NCBI GenBank assembly: GCA_035533815.1
Contig: DATLTB010000075.1
Span: 1 to 64,000, forward strand
Reading direction: 5' to 3'
Origin: JANWKA01 sp035533815
GTDB lineage: Bacteria; Bacteroidota; Bacteroidia; Chitinophagales; Chitinophagaceae
DNA: 64,000 bases
Shown here: positions 45,824-55,452 of the stretch, piece after piece
Position numbering within the stretch: position 1 is the first letter of the stretch
Layout of the letters: the number at the start of each line of letters is the position of its first letter
Notes under the pieces: generated by a model
What the model was told of the DNA's origin: nothing
The model's input: the letters and a program-made list of their open reading frames with translations, nothing else
Database searches by the model: none
Position numbers and translations under genes: made by a program

Positions 45824-46912
45824 ATGAGAAATTTCTTAATGCTGATTTTTTGGGTATTGATCCTGTCTACCCCTTTTTCAGCCCATTCTTCCGTTCATCC
45901 CTCCAGGGATAATCTGCATTTTTTTTCAGCGGATAATCCGGATTTTGTCTATACAGGGCGGATTGATTTTTCCAACCCCCGCCGACCCAGGTTCTGGTCA
46001 CCGGGGGTCTATATCGTAGCGAGGTTCAGGGGTAGTTCATGTAAGATATTCATCAATGACGAAGTGCTTTACGGGAATGTCCATAATTACCTTGAAATTG
46101 TCATTGATAACCAAAAACCTTTTCGGATACAGACCACCGGTATGACCAATATCATTGAAGTGGCCAAAGGGCTGAAAAACACGGTCCATACCCTGACTAT
46201 TTGTAAGGATACAGAGTCCGGGAATGGGTATCTTGAATTCCTGGGAATAAAATGCGCGGCTATTCTACCAGCCCCGGCAGCACCTTCGCGGAAAATAGAA
46301 TTCATTGGAAATTCCATCACCTGCGGTTTCGGAAGCGATTTGTCCAATATACCCTGCGGGAAAGGACAATGGTATGATGAGCACAATGCTTATCTGGCCT
46401 ATGGCCCCCTGACCGCGAGGGCCTTGCATGCCCGCTGGCAGCTAACCGCAGTTTCGGGAATCGGGCTAATACACAGCTGCTGCAATATGGCAATCACCAT
46501 GCCGGAAGTGTATGACAAGCTGGACCTCAGGGATGACTCCATTGCCTGGGATCCCGCCAGATACCGGCCGGATATCATCACCATTTGCCTGGGCCAGAAT
46601 GACGGAGTGCAGGATTCCGTGGCATTTTGCAGTGCTTATGTACGTTTCATCCGCATGCTGAGAAATGATTATCCGGCTGCCCGGATAGTTTGTCTCAATT
46701 CCCCGATGGCCAATCAGCAACTGACGGCCGTATTAAAAAATTATTTGACTGGGGTGGTTAATTATCTCCATGCTGCCGGAGACCAGAATGTGCATAAATA
46801 TTTTTTCTCCCGTTCCTTCAACAGCGGTTGCGGCGGACATCCCGATCTGGCGCAACACCAGATCATCGCCGGAGAATTAACAGCCTATCTCAGGGGAATG
46901 ATGAAATGGTAG
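45824..46912 (+). CDS. Secreted SGNH/GDSL hydrolase (CE2-type esterase)
   Basis: A 362-residue secreted protein with a signal peptide (MLIFWVLILSTPFSAHS). Residues 30-150 form a jelly-roll-like N-terminal domain (PGVYIVARFRGSSCKIFIND). The hydrolase part starts at FIGNSITCGFGSD (block I nucleophile Ser), with block III LGQNDGVQDS and the C-terminal GCGGHPDLAQHQ supplying the Asp-His pair. This arrangement fits carbohydrate esterase family 2 acetyl esterases that deacetylate xylan or similar glycans. No T9SS C-terminal sorting domain was found. Its neighbours are unrelated, so no polysaccharide locus is evident. Confidence 0.85.
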   Translation: MRNFLMLIFWVLILSTPFSAHSSVHPSRDNLHFFSADNPDFVYTGRIDFSNPRRPRFWSPGVYIVARFRGSSCKIFINDEVLYGNVHNYLEIVIDNQKPFRIQTTGMTNIIEVAKGLKNTVHTLTICKDTESGNGYLEFLGIKCAAILPAPAAPSRKIEFIGNSITCGFGSDLSNIPCGKGQWYDEHNAYLAYGPLTARALHARWQLTAVSGIGLIHSCCNMAITMPEVYDKLDLRDDSIAWDPARYRPDIITICLGQNDGVQDSVAFCSAYVRFIRMLRNDYPAARIVCLNSPMANQQLTAVLKNYLTGVVNYLHAAGDQNVHKYFFSRSFNSGCGGHPDLAQHQIIAGELTAYLRGMMKW

Positions 46913-46958
46913 CTTGCTGGACTTTCTTAAATGGGATGGGAAATACCTGTTCCGGAGA

Positions 46959-48092
46959 TCACTTTAATATCAGTTGCAGGGTATTTGTTAAGTCCGGACC
47001 CCGCAGGTTGATGGCAATGATCCTGCCGGCGGGGTCCACCAGGAAATTGGCAGGGATGGCTTCTACCCCATAAGTTGCGGCCGGGGCGCTGTCCCATCCT
47101 TTCAGGTCACTCACCTGGTACCAGTCCAGGCCATCTTGCAGAATGGCATTGGTCCAGGAAGTTTTCCGGGAATCCAGCGATACTCCCAGAATGGTGAAGT
47201 TCCTGTTTTCGAATCTCCGGTAGGCCTTCACTACATTCGGGTTTTCCTGCCTGCAGGGGGCACACCAGGAAGCCCAGAAATCGACCAGTACATATTTTCC
47301 CCTCAGGGATTGCAGTGAAACTATTTTCCCGGTAGGATCAGGCAACTGAATGTTCGGGGCAATTTCTCCATCCTTTACGGAAACCGTAGCTCCGCTGTTG
47401 TTCATCATGAGATCATAGGCTTCCGAGGCGGAATCAGCCAGGGGAGAATAAGGAAATCTTGCCTTCAGGCTATCAAATATTCCTTTGGCATTCAGCAGAT
47501 CTGCCTGATCCTGCAACATGCTCAGGGCAAATACGGCACAAACCGGGCTTTTCGTCTGCCTGGCGAAAAGGTCTAAGAAGCCGATCTGGCTGGAAGAGCT
47601 ATCATCCAGAGCGGCTTTTTTAAGTTCCAGGATGCTGTCAGGCAGGTGCACGGAGTTTTTCAGGCTGTCATAGGCGGATGCCATGGCCAGGATCGAGGTG
47701 TTCATCCGATACATACCCTGCATAAATTCATTCAGCCTTACTGATGAAGGGGAACCGTTGATCCTGATCTGGTCCAAATGATTGTAGTCTCCTGATATCT
47801 CCACATGCCCTTCTTTCAGGGCCAGGTACAACAGCTTACCCCTGCTGAAACGGATGCGGTAAAGTCCTTCCCCGGTGATATAACCCGTGAAGGAGAACTT
47901 ACCGGACGCATCCCTGATACTGGCAGTATCGATGGTTTCGCTTCCCTGTGTCTGTACTTCTTCCAGGAATACATTCTGTAAGGGGGTATTATCCAGGGCC
48001 ACATCAATCCTGAATTTACCAGAATGATGTGTTTCACATCCCATCGCAAAAATGGCTGCAGTCAGACCAATAACATAGAACAGTTTTTTCAT
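46959..48092 (-). CDS. TlpA-type thiol-disulfide lipoprotein with DUF4369
   Basis: A 377-residue lipoprotein with lipobox AMGC at Cys19. Residues 25-130 fit DUF4369, a beta-rich domain found in Bacteroidota TlpA proteins. Residues 215-377 are a thioredoxin fold with VDFWASWCAPCRQENPNVV (CAPC centre) and the cis-proline loop GVEAIPANFLVDPAG. Such proteins act as periplasmic disulfide reductants, often in cytochrome maturation or envelope stress. It is convergent with the SGNH gene and has a long upstream gap of 361 bases containing an opposing terminator-like hairpin. Confidence 0.92.
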   Translation of the reverse strand: MKKLFYVIGLTAAIFAMGCETHHSGKFRIDVALDNTPLQNVFLEEVQTQGSETIDTASIRDASGKFSFTGYITGEGLYRIRFSRGKLLYLALKEGHVEISGDYNHLDQIRINGSPSSVRLNEFMQGMYRMNTSILAMASAYDSLKNSVHLPDSILELKKAALDDSSSSQIGFLDLFARQTKSPVCAVFALSMLQDQADLLNAKGIFDSLKARFPYSPLADSASEAYDLMMNNSGATVSVKDGEIAPNIQLPDPTGKIVSLQSLRGKYVLVDFWASWCAPCRQENPNVVKAYRRFENRNFTILGVSLDSRKTSWTNAILQDGLDWYQVSDLKGWDSAPAATYGVEAIPANFLVDPAGRIIAINLRGPDLTNTLQLILK

Positions 48093-48453
48093 AATTACCG
48101 GAGGGAAAATTAAGTGGCCTATCCGAAGGAAGCATCAGGACTTCTTCCCTTATACCCAAAGTTAGTGCACCCTGGTCAATATCTAAAAGAATGGGCATAA
48201 TGGTCAGTACTCTACCAGGAAATCACCTGATTTTCCTCCCGTAAAGACCGCGGATAACCCCCGGATACGGGCATTCACGGCAAATTTTGAATGGTTGACC
48301 AAATTTCCGGATTTGGTAAGGATACACAGGCTATTTTAGTCCTGGTTTTTCATAGGATATGGTTAATTTTTACTTAATCAGGGGGGCTGTTGTCTAACAG
48401 CCCCTAATTTTTTTGCTTACCGGTTATCTTTCTTTTCCCGGATCCAAAATACC
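48093..48453. other. Gene-free stretch of 361 bases upstream of the TlpA gene
   Basis: Both flanking genes are on the minus strand. The stretch contains one clear structure, the plus-strand hairpin with T-tract at 48383-48414. I find no open frame with family similarity. A short plus-strand transcript ending at that hairpin is possible but not shown. Confidence 0.4.
48383..48414 (+). terminator. Rho-independent terminator on the plus strand, orphan
   Basis: GGGGCTGTT-GTCT-AACAGCCCC is a perfect nine-pair stem with a four-base loop, followed by TAATTTTTTT. It is the best textbook terminator in the window. It reads on the plus strand, but the nearest plus-strand gene ends 1.47 kb upstream and the two neighbours are on the minus strand. 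On the minus strand no T-tract follows the stem. Confidence 0.7.
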
Positions 48454-49941
48454 CTATTCAGGATTCGTTCCCTTTTCCACCTTACTGAGCTGAAGGTTAA
48501 GTAGCTGAAGGGTGAGAATCGGATCCGCCCTTCCCCCGGATAACTTTTTTACCTCCCCCGCAAATAACCCCAACAGGGCTTTTCTGCCGTTGCGGTACTC
48601 CTTTACTTTTTCTGGCATGGCCCCCAGTACCTGATCAATGATTTTCCGGAGCTGCTCCTCATCATTTTCCTGAAGCAGGTTAAGAGAAGCAATGATTTCC
48701 AACGGTGACTTCTTTGGAGTTCGGACTAATTCAGGCAAAACACGGCTTATGGCCAGGGAAATATGGATTTTTCCTGCATCTGACAGAGAGATGAGTTCAG
48801 CCAGAACCTCCGGTTTTACAGGGAATTCCTGTAAATAGCCATGGGTATTCAACCAGGCCCTGACGGGACCCAGTATCAGGTTGGCAGCAGCTTTGTAATT
48901 ATCCGTAAACCTGATGAGCTCCATGAAATAGTTGGCAGTTTCCTTTTCACCTGCAATTACCCGGGCGTCGTAAGCGGATATGCCCAGTTCGGCAGTAAAC
49001 CGGGTGATCAGCTGCTGGGGCAGTTCAGGCAATGATTGGCGGATCCCATCCAGCCAATGTTCAGTCAGTAGGACCGGTGCCAGGTCAGGTTCCGGGAAAT
49101 AGCGGTAATCATTGGCCATCTCTTTGGCCCTTAGGGTAAAACTGGAAGATTTCTGGGGATCAAAACTGCGGGTTTCCTGTTTGACCGGCCTGCCTGCTTC
49201 GAGTTCCTGCACCTGCCGGATAAACTCAGTTTCAATGGCTTTTCGGACATTTCGGATGGAATTCATGTTTTTAATCTCCACCCGGGTACCCAAACCGGAA
49301 ACACCAATTAACCGGATGGAGACATTGGCATCACAGCGCATACTGCCTTCTTCCATATTGCCATCGCATATATCCAGATAACGGACCAGTTTTCTGAGTT
49401 CAGTGAGAAAGGAAGCCGCTTCATCACCGCTGCGGATATCCGGTTCACTCACGATTTCAATGAGGGGTACCCCGGCCCGGTTGAAGTCAATGCAGGTATC
49501 CTGGGGATCCTGCTCATGAAGGCTTTTGCCGGCATCCTCCTCCAGATGGATCCGGGTGATCCGGACCTGTTTATCTCCGGAAGGGGTGTCAATGCGGACA
49601 AATCCGCCATGACAGATGGGTTGGGTATCCTGGGTGATTTGGTATCCCTTGGGAAGATCCGGATAGAAATAGTTCTTCCGGGCGAAATAATTGAACCGGG
49701 CAATTTCGCAGTGGCAGGCCAATCCCATCCGGACGGCAAATTCAATGGCTTTTCCATTCAGCACCGGGAGTGTGCCCGGATGAGCAAGGGTGACGGGGCT
49801 GACCTGGGTATTTGGCTCTGCACCAAAGCTGGCCCCATCCCTGCTGAACAGTTTACTCTTCGTCAGCAGCTGGACATGGACTTCAAGCCCCGCTACCATT
49901 TCGTATTTATCTGCAGGGTTCACCTCCATGTGGAACGGCAT
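48454..49941 (-). CDS. gatB: Aspartyl/glutamyl-tRNA amidotransferase subunit B
   Basis: Subunit of the GatCAB amidotransferase that converts misacylated Glu-tRNA(Gln) and Asp-tRNA(Asn). The 495-residue protein begins with YEMVAGLEVHVQLLTKSKLF, followed by PGTLPVLNGKAIEFAVRMGL, FARKNYFYPDLPKGYQITQ, MRCDANVSIR and EIKNMNSIRNVRKAIE, all GatB landmarks. The C-terminal YqeY-like domain ends with LTLQLLNLQLSKVEKG. gatA and gatC are not adjacent, as in many Bacteroidota. An alternative ATG exists four residues in. The start at 49941 is used. Confidence 0.96.
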   Translation of the reverse strand: MPFHMEVNPADKYEMVAGLEVHVQLLTKSKLFSRDGASFGAEPNTQVSPVTLAHPGTLPVLNGKAIEFAVRMGLACHCEIARFNYFARKNYFYPDLPKGYQITQDTQPICHGGFVRIDTPSGDKQVRITRIHLEEDAGKSLHEQDPQDTCIDFNRAGVPLIEIVSEPDIRSGDEAASFLTELRKLVRYLDICDGNMEEGSMRCDANVSIRLIGVSGLGTRVEIKNMNSIRNVRKAIETEFIRQVQELEAGRPVKQETRSFDPQKSSSFTLRAKEMANDYRYFPEPDLAPVLLTEHWLDGIRQSLPELPQQLITRFTAELGISAYDARVIAGEKETANYFMELIRFTDNYKAAANLILGPVRAWLNTHGYLQEFPVKPEVLAELISLSDAGKIHISLAISRVLPELVRTPKKSPLEIIASLNLLQENDEEQLRKIIDQVLGAMPEKVKEYRNGRKALLGLFAGEVKKLSGGRADPILTLQLLNLQLSKVEKGTNPE

Positions 49942-50117
49942 TATAGGATGATTGTTCCCTGGTCTGCTTCAGGGATTGATTCCCGGCAAACAGCAAGGAA
50001 GGCAAAATTATCCTTTTTTCAGGGGATCACCCATCCGGGAAACCTATTTGCCTCAACCCGGTTCCGAACCAGCTTTAAAAGTATTTTGCTATTTTTAACC
50101 GGTAAATAGACACCAAA

Positions 50118-50948
50118 ATGCCTTCAACTGTATTCATAACCGGAGCTTCAAGTGGAATCGGAAAGGCTACCGTGATCTATTTTCAGGCAAAAGGCTGGAA
50201 TGTCGCAGCCACTATGAGAAAACCCGCAGCTGAGCACCAGATCTCCCAACTGGACCGGGTTCGTTGCCTGTACCTGGATGTGCTGGAGGAACAATCCATC
50301 CATCAGGCCATTCAGGAAACCCTTCAGGCATTTGGGAACATTGATGTGCTGGTCAATAATGCCGGCTATGGAGCAGTCGGGCCTTTTGAAGCCTCTACAG
50401 CCAGTCAGGTTGAACGCCAGTTCGGCACCAATGTTTTCGGGCTGATGAATGTCACCAGGGCGTTGATCCCCCATTTTCGGGAAAAAAAGGCGGGAACCAT
50501 CATCAATATCAGTTCCATGGGGGGCAGGATCACTTTTCCCCTCTATAGCATTTATCATGGATCAAAATGGGCGGTTGAAGGGTTCACGGAATCCCTATAT
50601 TATGAGCTCAGGCCCTTTAATATCCGCCTGAGGTTGATTGAACCGGGAGGAATACGCACTGATTTTTACCATCGGTCCATTGAATTGATCAGGAAGGAAG
50701 GGCTGGTGGCCTACGATACTTATTACAACAGGACATTTTATAACATCCAGACCGCTGGGGAAAATGGGCCTGGTCCGGAAGTTGTTGCCCGGACAATTTT
50801 CAGGGCGGCCGTTCACCAGGGCTCCCGTCTTCGCTTCCCGGTAGGGAACAATGCTCCGATGCTGCTGTTTTTAAAGCGATTGATCCCCCTGTCCTGGTTT
50901 TACAGGCTTGTCCGGATGGTCACCGAGAAAAAGCAGGCAGCCGGCTGA
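50118..50948 (+). CDS. SDR family oxidoreductase
   Basis: A 276-residue classical short-chain dehydrogenase/reductase. The cofactor motif is ITGASSGIGKATVIYF, then DVLVNNAGYGAVGPF. The catalytic Ser is in IINISSMGG and the catalytic Tyr-Lys in YSIYHGSKWAVEGFTE. RPFNIRLRLIEPGGIRTDF is usual for the C-terminal half. The basic residues after the first motif favour NADP(H), but this is not certain. Substrate unknown. It is tail-to-tail with alaS, one base between their stops. Confidence 0.9.
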   Translation: MPSTVFITGASSGIGKATVIYFQAKGWNVAATMRKPAAEHQISQLDRVRCLYLDVLEEQSIHQAIQETLQAFGNIDVLVNNAGYGAVGPFEASTASQVERQFGTNVFGLMNVTRALIPHFREKKAGTIINISSMGGRITFPLYSIYHGSKWAVEGFTESLYYELRPFNIRLRLIEPGGIRTDFYHRSIELIRKEGLVAYDTYYNRTFYNIQTAGENGPGPEVVARTIFRAAVHQGSRLRFPVGNNAPMLLFLKRLIPLSWFYRLVRMVTEKKQAAG

Positions 50949-50949
50949 A

Positions 50950-53661
50950 TTAGATCATGGCCCTGACCTGGTCAAAGACCATTTGGAAATGCGAAGTATC
51001 TGAGCCTCCCGCGGTAGCGAAGGTCCTTTGTCCTCCTCCTGCGCCCCGGATCAGGGGAGAGATTACTGATCTGATGATCGCGGAAGCATCCCAGTTCCGC
51101 TCTGCAGCGAGAGATTCCTCAATCATCAGGGCTATTTGCGCCTTGCCTCCAATATCGGCAGCCAGGATGATCAGGGACCGACCTAATGAACTTTTCAGGG
51201 AAAAGCATAATTTTTTCAGGATATCCGGATGATCAATGTTCCGGACCAGTTCGCCTGCGAATCCTATCCCGCTGATCAGGGAAACCCGTTGCAGCAATCC
51301 GCTTTTAAGCTGTTCCAGTTGCTGCATTTCAAAAAGTTCCACTTTTTTCTGCAGCTGCCCTCTTTCCAGGAACAACTGGTCAATGGCCTTTACCGGATCA
51401 GCGGGCATTTTAAGTTGCTGCAACATCTGATGGAGTATCCTGGACTGACGGGTGACATCATTTTCTGCATATGAACCGGTCAGGGCTTCCACTCTCCTTA
51501 CACCGGCTGCGACTGCGCCCTCAGCAATGATTTTAAAATACCCGATCTCTCCGGTGGACTGGACATGGGTGCCTCCACAAAGTTCCACTGAATAGGCAGG
51601 ATCAATGGTGACCACCCGGACCATATTCCCGTATTTTTCCCCGAAAATTGCCATGGCACCGGTGTTCATGGCATCTTCTTTATTCATTTCCTGAGTCATT
51701 ACCGGTATATTTTCCCGGATCTTTTGATTTACCAGTTTTTCCGTTTCTTCGAGTTCCTTTTCAGTCATTTTGGTGAATTGACTGAAATCAAAACGGAGGT
51801 ATTCCGGGCGGACCAGGGATCCCTTCTGAAACACCTGTCTTCCGAGAACCTGCCTAAGTGCAGCATGCAATAAATGTGTAGCGGTATGATTGAGCGCAGC
51901 CGATTGTCTGTTAAGGGGATCAACCGTAGCCAGGATCCGGGCCGAAAGATCCTTAGGCAAATTTTTAGTGACGTGAACGATCAGTTCATTTTCCTTCCTG
52001 GTGTCGGTAACTGCTATAATCTCCCCGGAAAAATCCAATGAACCCCTATCCCCTACCTGGCCCCCGCTTTCTGCATAGAACGGAGTATTGTCCAGCACCA
52101 GCTGATATTCTTCCTTTCCCTTATTGATTATTTTGCGGTATTTCCTGAGTGTGGCTATTGACCGCAGATCCTGGTAACCGGTAAATACGGTATCACCTTC
52201 GCTGAAAACTACCCAGTCTCCCGCATCCTGTGCGGTGGCTTTGCGACTCCTGGTTTTCTGTTCCAGCATGCACCTATTGAAGCCTTCTTCATCCACGATC
52301 CAGCCTTTTTCCCGGGCAAGCAGTTTGGTCAGATCTAGCGGAAACCCGAATGTATCATATAGCTCAAAAGCAAATTCCCCGGGTATGTTTTTGGGTTCCG
52401 CGCTTTCCAAATTAACTGATTTCTTCCTCCCACTTATCCTGATTTGCCCTGGCCGATCACCAATACCTGATCTGTTACCGGGAACATTTGATTCTTCATC
52501 CTGCAGGAAGGCATTGAACAGGGACATCCCAGACTGGATGGTCCGGAGAAAGGCTTCCTCCTCCTCAAAAACCACTTTTTTAATAAAATCTGCCTGGTTA
52601 ATCAGTTCAGGAAATACCCCGTTAAACTGATGGGCAAGTACGGGGACCAGTTCATAGAGCAGGGGCTTCCTGATCCCGAAAAAGGAAAAATAATAGCGGA
52701 CCGCCCGCCGAAGGATCCGACGGACCACATATCCGGCTCCTGTATTGGAGGGCAACTGGCCATCGGCCAGGGTAAAACAGATGGCCCGAATATGGTCTGC
52801 AATCACCCGAAAAGCGATATCTGTTCCGAAATCCCCCCCGGTATACTTTTTATTGCTGAGACGCTCCGTTTCCCGGATCACCGGGCTGAATAAATCAGTA
52901 TCATAATTGGATTGTTTTTGCTGAATGACCCGGACCAGCCTTTCCAGGCCCATTCCGGTGTCCACATGCCTGGCTGGAAGGGGGATCAGGCTGCCGTCCT
53001 GTAAGCGGTTGAATTGTATAAATACATTGTTCCAGATCTCAATGACCTGGGGGTCATTGCCGTTTATCAGGCTGCTACCGGGGATTAGCCGCCTTTCTTC
53101 ATCCGATCTGCAATCTATATGAATCTCAGTACAGGGCCCGCAGGGTCCTGTATCTCCCATTTCCCAGAAATTATCTTTTTTACTTCCTGTCAGGATTCGA
53201 TCCGGCTCCAGCCATTTCTTCCAGGCAGCCAGGGCTTCCTCATCCCGGGGTAAATTATCCGTTATATCGCCCCCGAACACGGTCACATAAAGCCGGTCCT
53301 TCGCAATGCCGTATACCTCAGTCAGCAGTTCCCAGCTCCAGGCAATGGCTTCTTCCTTAAAATAATCCCCGAAGCTCCAGTTCCCCAGCATCTCAAACAT
53401 CGTATGGTGATAGCCGTCAGTCCCGACTTCTTCCAGGTCATTGTGTTTGCCGCTAACCCGCAGGCATTTTTGCGTATCCGCCACTCTTTTAAATTCGATG
53501 GCCTTATTTCCCAGAAAATAATCCTTGAACTGATTCATGCCGGCATTCGAGAACAGCAGGGTAGGATCATTTTTAATCACGATGGGTGCGGATGGAACAA
53601 TCTGATGCCCCCGGTTGCGGAAGAACACAAGGAACTGCTGCCTGATCTCGTCTGATGTCAT
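50950..53661 (-). CDS. alaS: Alanyl-tRNA synthetase
   Basis: The 903-residue enzyme charges tRNA(Ala). It begins MTSDEIRQQFLVFFRNRGHQ and has PTLLFSNAGMNQFKDYFLG and GMGLERLVRVIQQKQSNYDTD in the class II core. The editing domain shows HTATHLLHAALRQVLG and CGGTHVQSTGEIGYF. The C-Ala domain carries RVEALTGSYAEN and a final glycine-rich stretch. It is about 25 residues longer than typical because of a charged, Gly/Ser-rich insertion (ESNVPGNRSGIGDRPG onwards) before NIPGEFAFELYDTFGFPLDL, which looks disordered. Function should be intact. Confidence 0.97.
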   Translation of the reverse strand: MTSDEIRQQFLVFFRNRGHQIVPSAPIVIKNDPTLLFSNAGMNQFKDYFLGNKAIEFKRVADTQKCLRVSGKHNDLEEVGTDGYHHTMFEMLGNWSFGDYFKEEAIAWSWELLTEVYGIAKDRLYVTVFGGDITDNLPRDEEALAAWKKWLEPDRILTGSKKDNFWEMGDTGPCGPCTEIHIDCRSDEERRLIPGSSLINGNDPQVIEIWNNVFIQFNRLQDGSLIPLPARHVDTGMGLERLVRVIQQKQSNYDTDLFSPVIRETERLSNKKYTGGDFGTDIAFRVIADHIRAICFTLADGQLPSNTGAGYVVRRILRRAVRYYFSFFGIRKPLLYELVPVLAHQFNGVFPELINQADFIKKVVFEEEEAFLRTIQSGMSLFNAFLQDEESNVPGNRSGIGDRPGQIRISGRKKSVNLESAEPKNIPGEFAFELYDTFGFPLDLTKLLAREKGWIVDEEGFNRCMLEQKTRSRKATAQDAGDWVVFSEGDTVFTGYQDLRSIATLRKYRKIINKGKEEYQLVLDNTPFYAESGGQVGDRGSLDFSGEIIAVTDTRKENELIVHVTKNLPKDLSARILATVDPLNRQSAALNHTATHLLHAALRQVLGRQVFQKGSLVRPEYLRFDFSQFTKMTEKELEETEKLVNQKIRENIPVMTQEMNKEDAMNTGAMAIFGEKYGNMVRVVTIDPAYSVELCGGTHVQSTGEIGYFKIIAEGAVAAGVRRVEALTGSYAENDVTRQSRILHQMLQQLKMPADPVKAIDQLFLERGQLQKKVELFEMQQLEQLKSGLLQRVSLISGIGFAGELVRNIDHPDILKKLCFSLKSSLGRSLIILAADIGGKAQIALMIEESLAAERNWDASAIIRSVISPLIRGAGGGQRTFATAGGSDTSHFQMVFDQVRAMI

Positions 53662-53936
53662 CTTGCCTGCCGGTTTTAGAATTTTAACAATACATTCGCA
53701 AAATTGAATGATCTCCCCCGGATAAATGTGTATTTTTAATGACTGGGGATGGTATCAGGGTGATTGATAACCCCTTCAATCACCAGCCGGTATGTGATAG
53801 TTCCCCAGAAGGAGAGTATACAAAAGTATCAAACCTGCCGGATTTTCTGCGTGTATCCGGTAAGATCAGGAAATCTTGTTTTACCAAGCCCGGATGTCCG
53901 GTTATTATTAACAGGGAAACCCAATGAGTGGATTAC

Positions 53937-54908
53937 ATGAAAAAGATTAAGTACTTCTATAATACCCAGTCCCTGAAATATGAAAAACTGGTGATCCCGT
54001 TGCGGGTAAAGATCACCCGCATTCTGGGATTTATATCAGCAGCCCTGGTCACCTCATTGATCATTATTTCCATCGCTTACCGGTTCATTGAATCTCCCCG
54101 GGAAAAAATACTCACCCAGGAACTGAACGGGATGCAACAGCAATATGATGCGCTGGAAGGACATATGGGTTCAGTGAAAGAGGAGTTGGGAGCCCTTGAA
54201 AAAAGGGATAACGGAATTTACAGGGCCATATTTAATGCTCCCCCAATACCGGACAGTGCCAGGGCAGGTGAAATGGTCAGACAGGCTGAATACCTGCAAT
54301 TGCAGAATTATTCTGATGAAGCTTTGGTTCAAAGCGCCACCGTCAATCTTAAAGAAATCGAACACCGGATTAAAGTTCAGGGGAAATCCTATAATCAGAT
54401 TGACAAGCTGATCGCGAACAAACAGAAAATGCTGGCCTGTATTCCTGCAATCCAACCCATTTCGAACAAGGACCTGTCGCGCATATCTTCCGGATTCGGG
54501 TACCGGGTGGATCCCATTTATAAAACGGTGAAATTTCATCCCGGACTGGATTTTGCGGCTCCGACGGGAACCCCTATATATGCAACCGGGGATGGCATAG
54601 TGGAAATGGCAGGTTTTGATGACAGTGGTTATGGTATCCATGTAATCATCAATCATGGGTACGGATATCAGACCTTATATGGACATATGGTGAAGGTCAA
54701 GGTGCACCAGGGTGATTCAGTTAAAAGGGGGGAAGTGATCGGATGGGTGGGCAGTACTGGTAAATCCACCGGTTCGCATTGCCATTATGAAGTGATCCGA
54801 AATGGAGTGAAAGTGGACCCGGTGTATTACTTTTACAATGACCTGACTCCCCAGCAATATGAAAGGATGCTCAAGATCGCTTCCTCCGGTAACCAATCCA
54901 TGGATTGA
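53937..54908 (+). CDS. M23 family murein peptidase (membrane-anchored)
   Basis: A 323-residue protein from ATG 53937; a GTG nine bases upstream would add three residues. A transmembrane helix lies at about 25-48, followed by a periplasmic coiled-coil (residues 50-170). The C-terminal LytM domain has SGFGYRVDPIYKTVKFHPGLD (first zinc His and Asp), NHGYGYQTLYGHMVK and GSTGKSTGSHCHYEV, the HxH pair. All zinc ligands appear present, so it is a potential peptidoglycan endopeptidase. It precedes a MerR-type regulator by 33 bases. Confidence 0.93.
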   Translation: MKKIKYFYNTQSLKYEKLVIPLRVKITRILGFISAALVTSLIIISIAYRFIESPREKILTQELNGMQQQYDALEGHMGSVKEELGALEKRDNGIYRAIFNAPPIPDSARAGEMVRQAEYLQLQNYSDEALVQSATVNLKEIEHRIKVQGKSYNQIDKLIANKQKMLACIPAIQPISNKDLSRISSGFGYRVDPIYKTVKFHPGLDFAAPTGTPIYATGDGIVEMAGFDDSGYGIHVIINHGYGYQTLYGHMVKVKVHQGDSVKRGEVIGWVGSTGKSTGSHCHYEVIRNGVKVDPVYYFYNDLTPQQYERMLKIASSGNQSMD

Positions 54909-54941
54909 TGATGAACCGGATGTCTGGGAAGACGGGGTTAA

Positions 54942-55445
54942 ATGCGTTTAAACCGATCAGTCATGGATCAGCTGGATCTATTCTCGCCTGATCAACAGCA
55001 TGCCGGAGTGCCCGGGGATGATCAGCCCAAGGGAGAACAAAAGTTGCCTCCCGCTGCAAAAAGGGGACGAAAGCCACTAAAAGAATCAGGGGTTAACCCC
55101 CTGTTGCCGCTCAATGGAGAGAAAATGTCCCTGAGCAAACAATATTATTCCATCAGTGAAGTGGCAGGACTATTTGGGGTTAATGCATCCCTGATCCGGT
55201 TTTGGGAAAACGAATTTGATGTTCTTCAGCCCCGGAAAAACAAGAAGGGGGACCGATTGTTCCGCCAGGAGGATGTGCAGAACCTTTGCCTGATTTATCA
55301 TTTGCTCAGGGTTCGCAAGTTTACCATTGAGGGAGCCAGGAAAAAGCTGAAAGAGGACGGGGTTCGTACCGCAAAAAATTTTGAAATGATCCAATCCCTG
55401 CAGAGATTGCGGGACTTTCTGGTGCAACTCAGGGAGAATATTTGA
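54942..55445 (+). CDS. MerR-type transcriptional regulator
   Basis: A 167-residue protein with a non-conserved N-terminal tail of about 50 residues and one MerR DNA-binding domain at about 55-125: YYSISEVAGLFGVNASLIRF, then WENEFDVLQPRKNKKGDRLF and EDVQNLCLIYHLLRVRKF. This pattern is the short Bacteroidota MerR type that lacks a long effector domain. It contains no Cys-based metal motif. It lies between the M23 peptidase and a thioredoxin-like gene on the same strand. Its targets are unknown. Confidence 0.88.
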   Translation: MRLNRSVMDQLDLFSPDQQHAGVPGDDQPKGEQKLPPAAKRGRKPLKESGVNPLLPLNGEKMSLSKQYYSISEVAGLFGVNASLIRFWENEFDVLQPRKNKKGDRLFRQEDVQNLCLIYHLLRVRKFTIEGARKKLKEDGVRTAKNFEMIQSLQRLRDFLVQLRENI

Positions 55446-55452
55446 TAAAGAC

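Noticed and set aside
53739..53927. A 62-residue open frame between alaS and the M23 gene
   Set aside because: It starts at a weak site, has no recognisable motif and occupies the promoter region between divergent genes.
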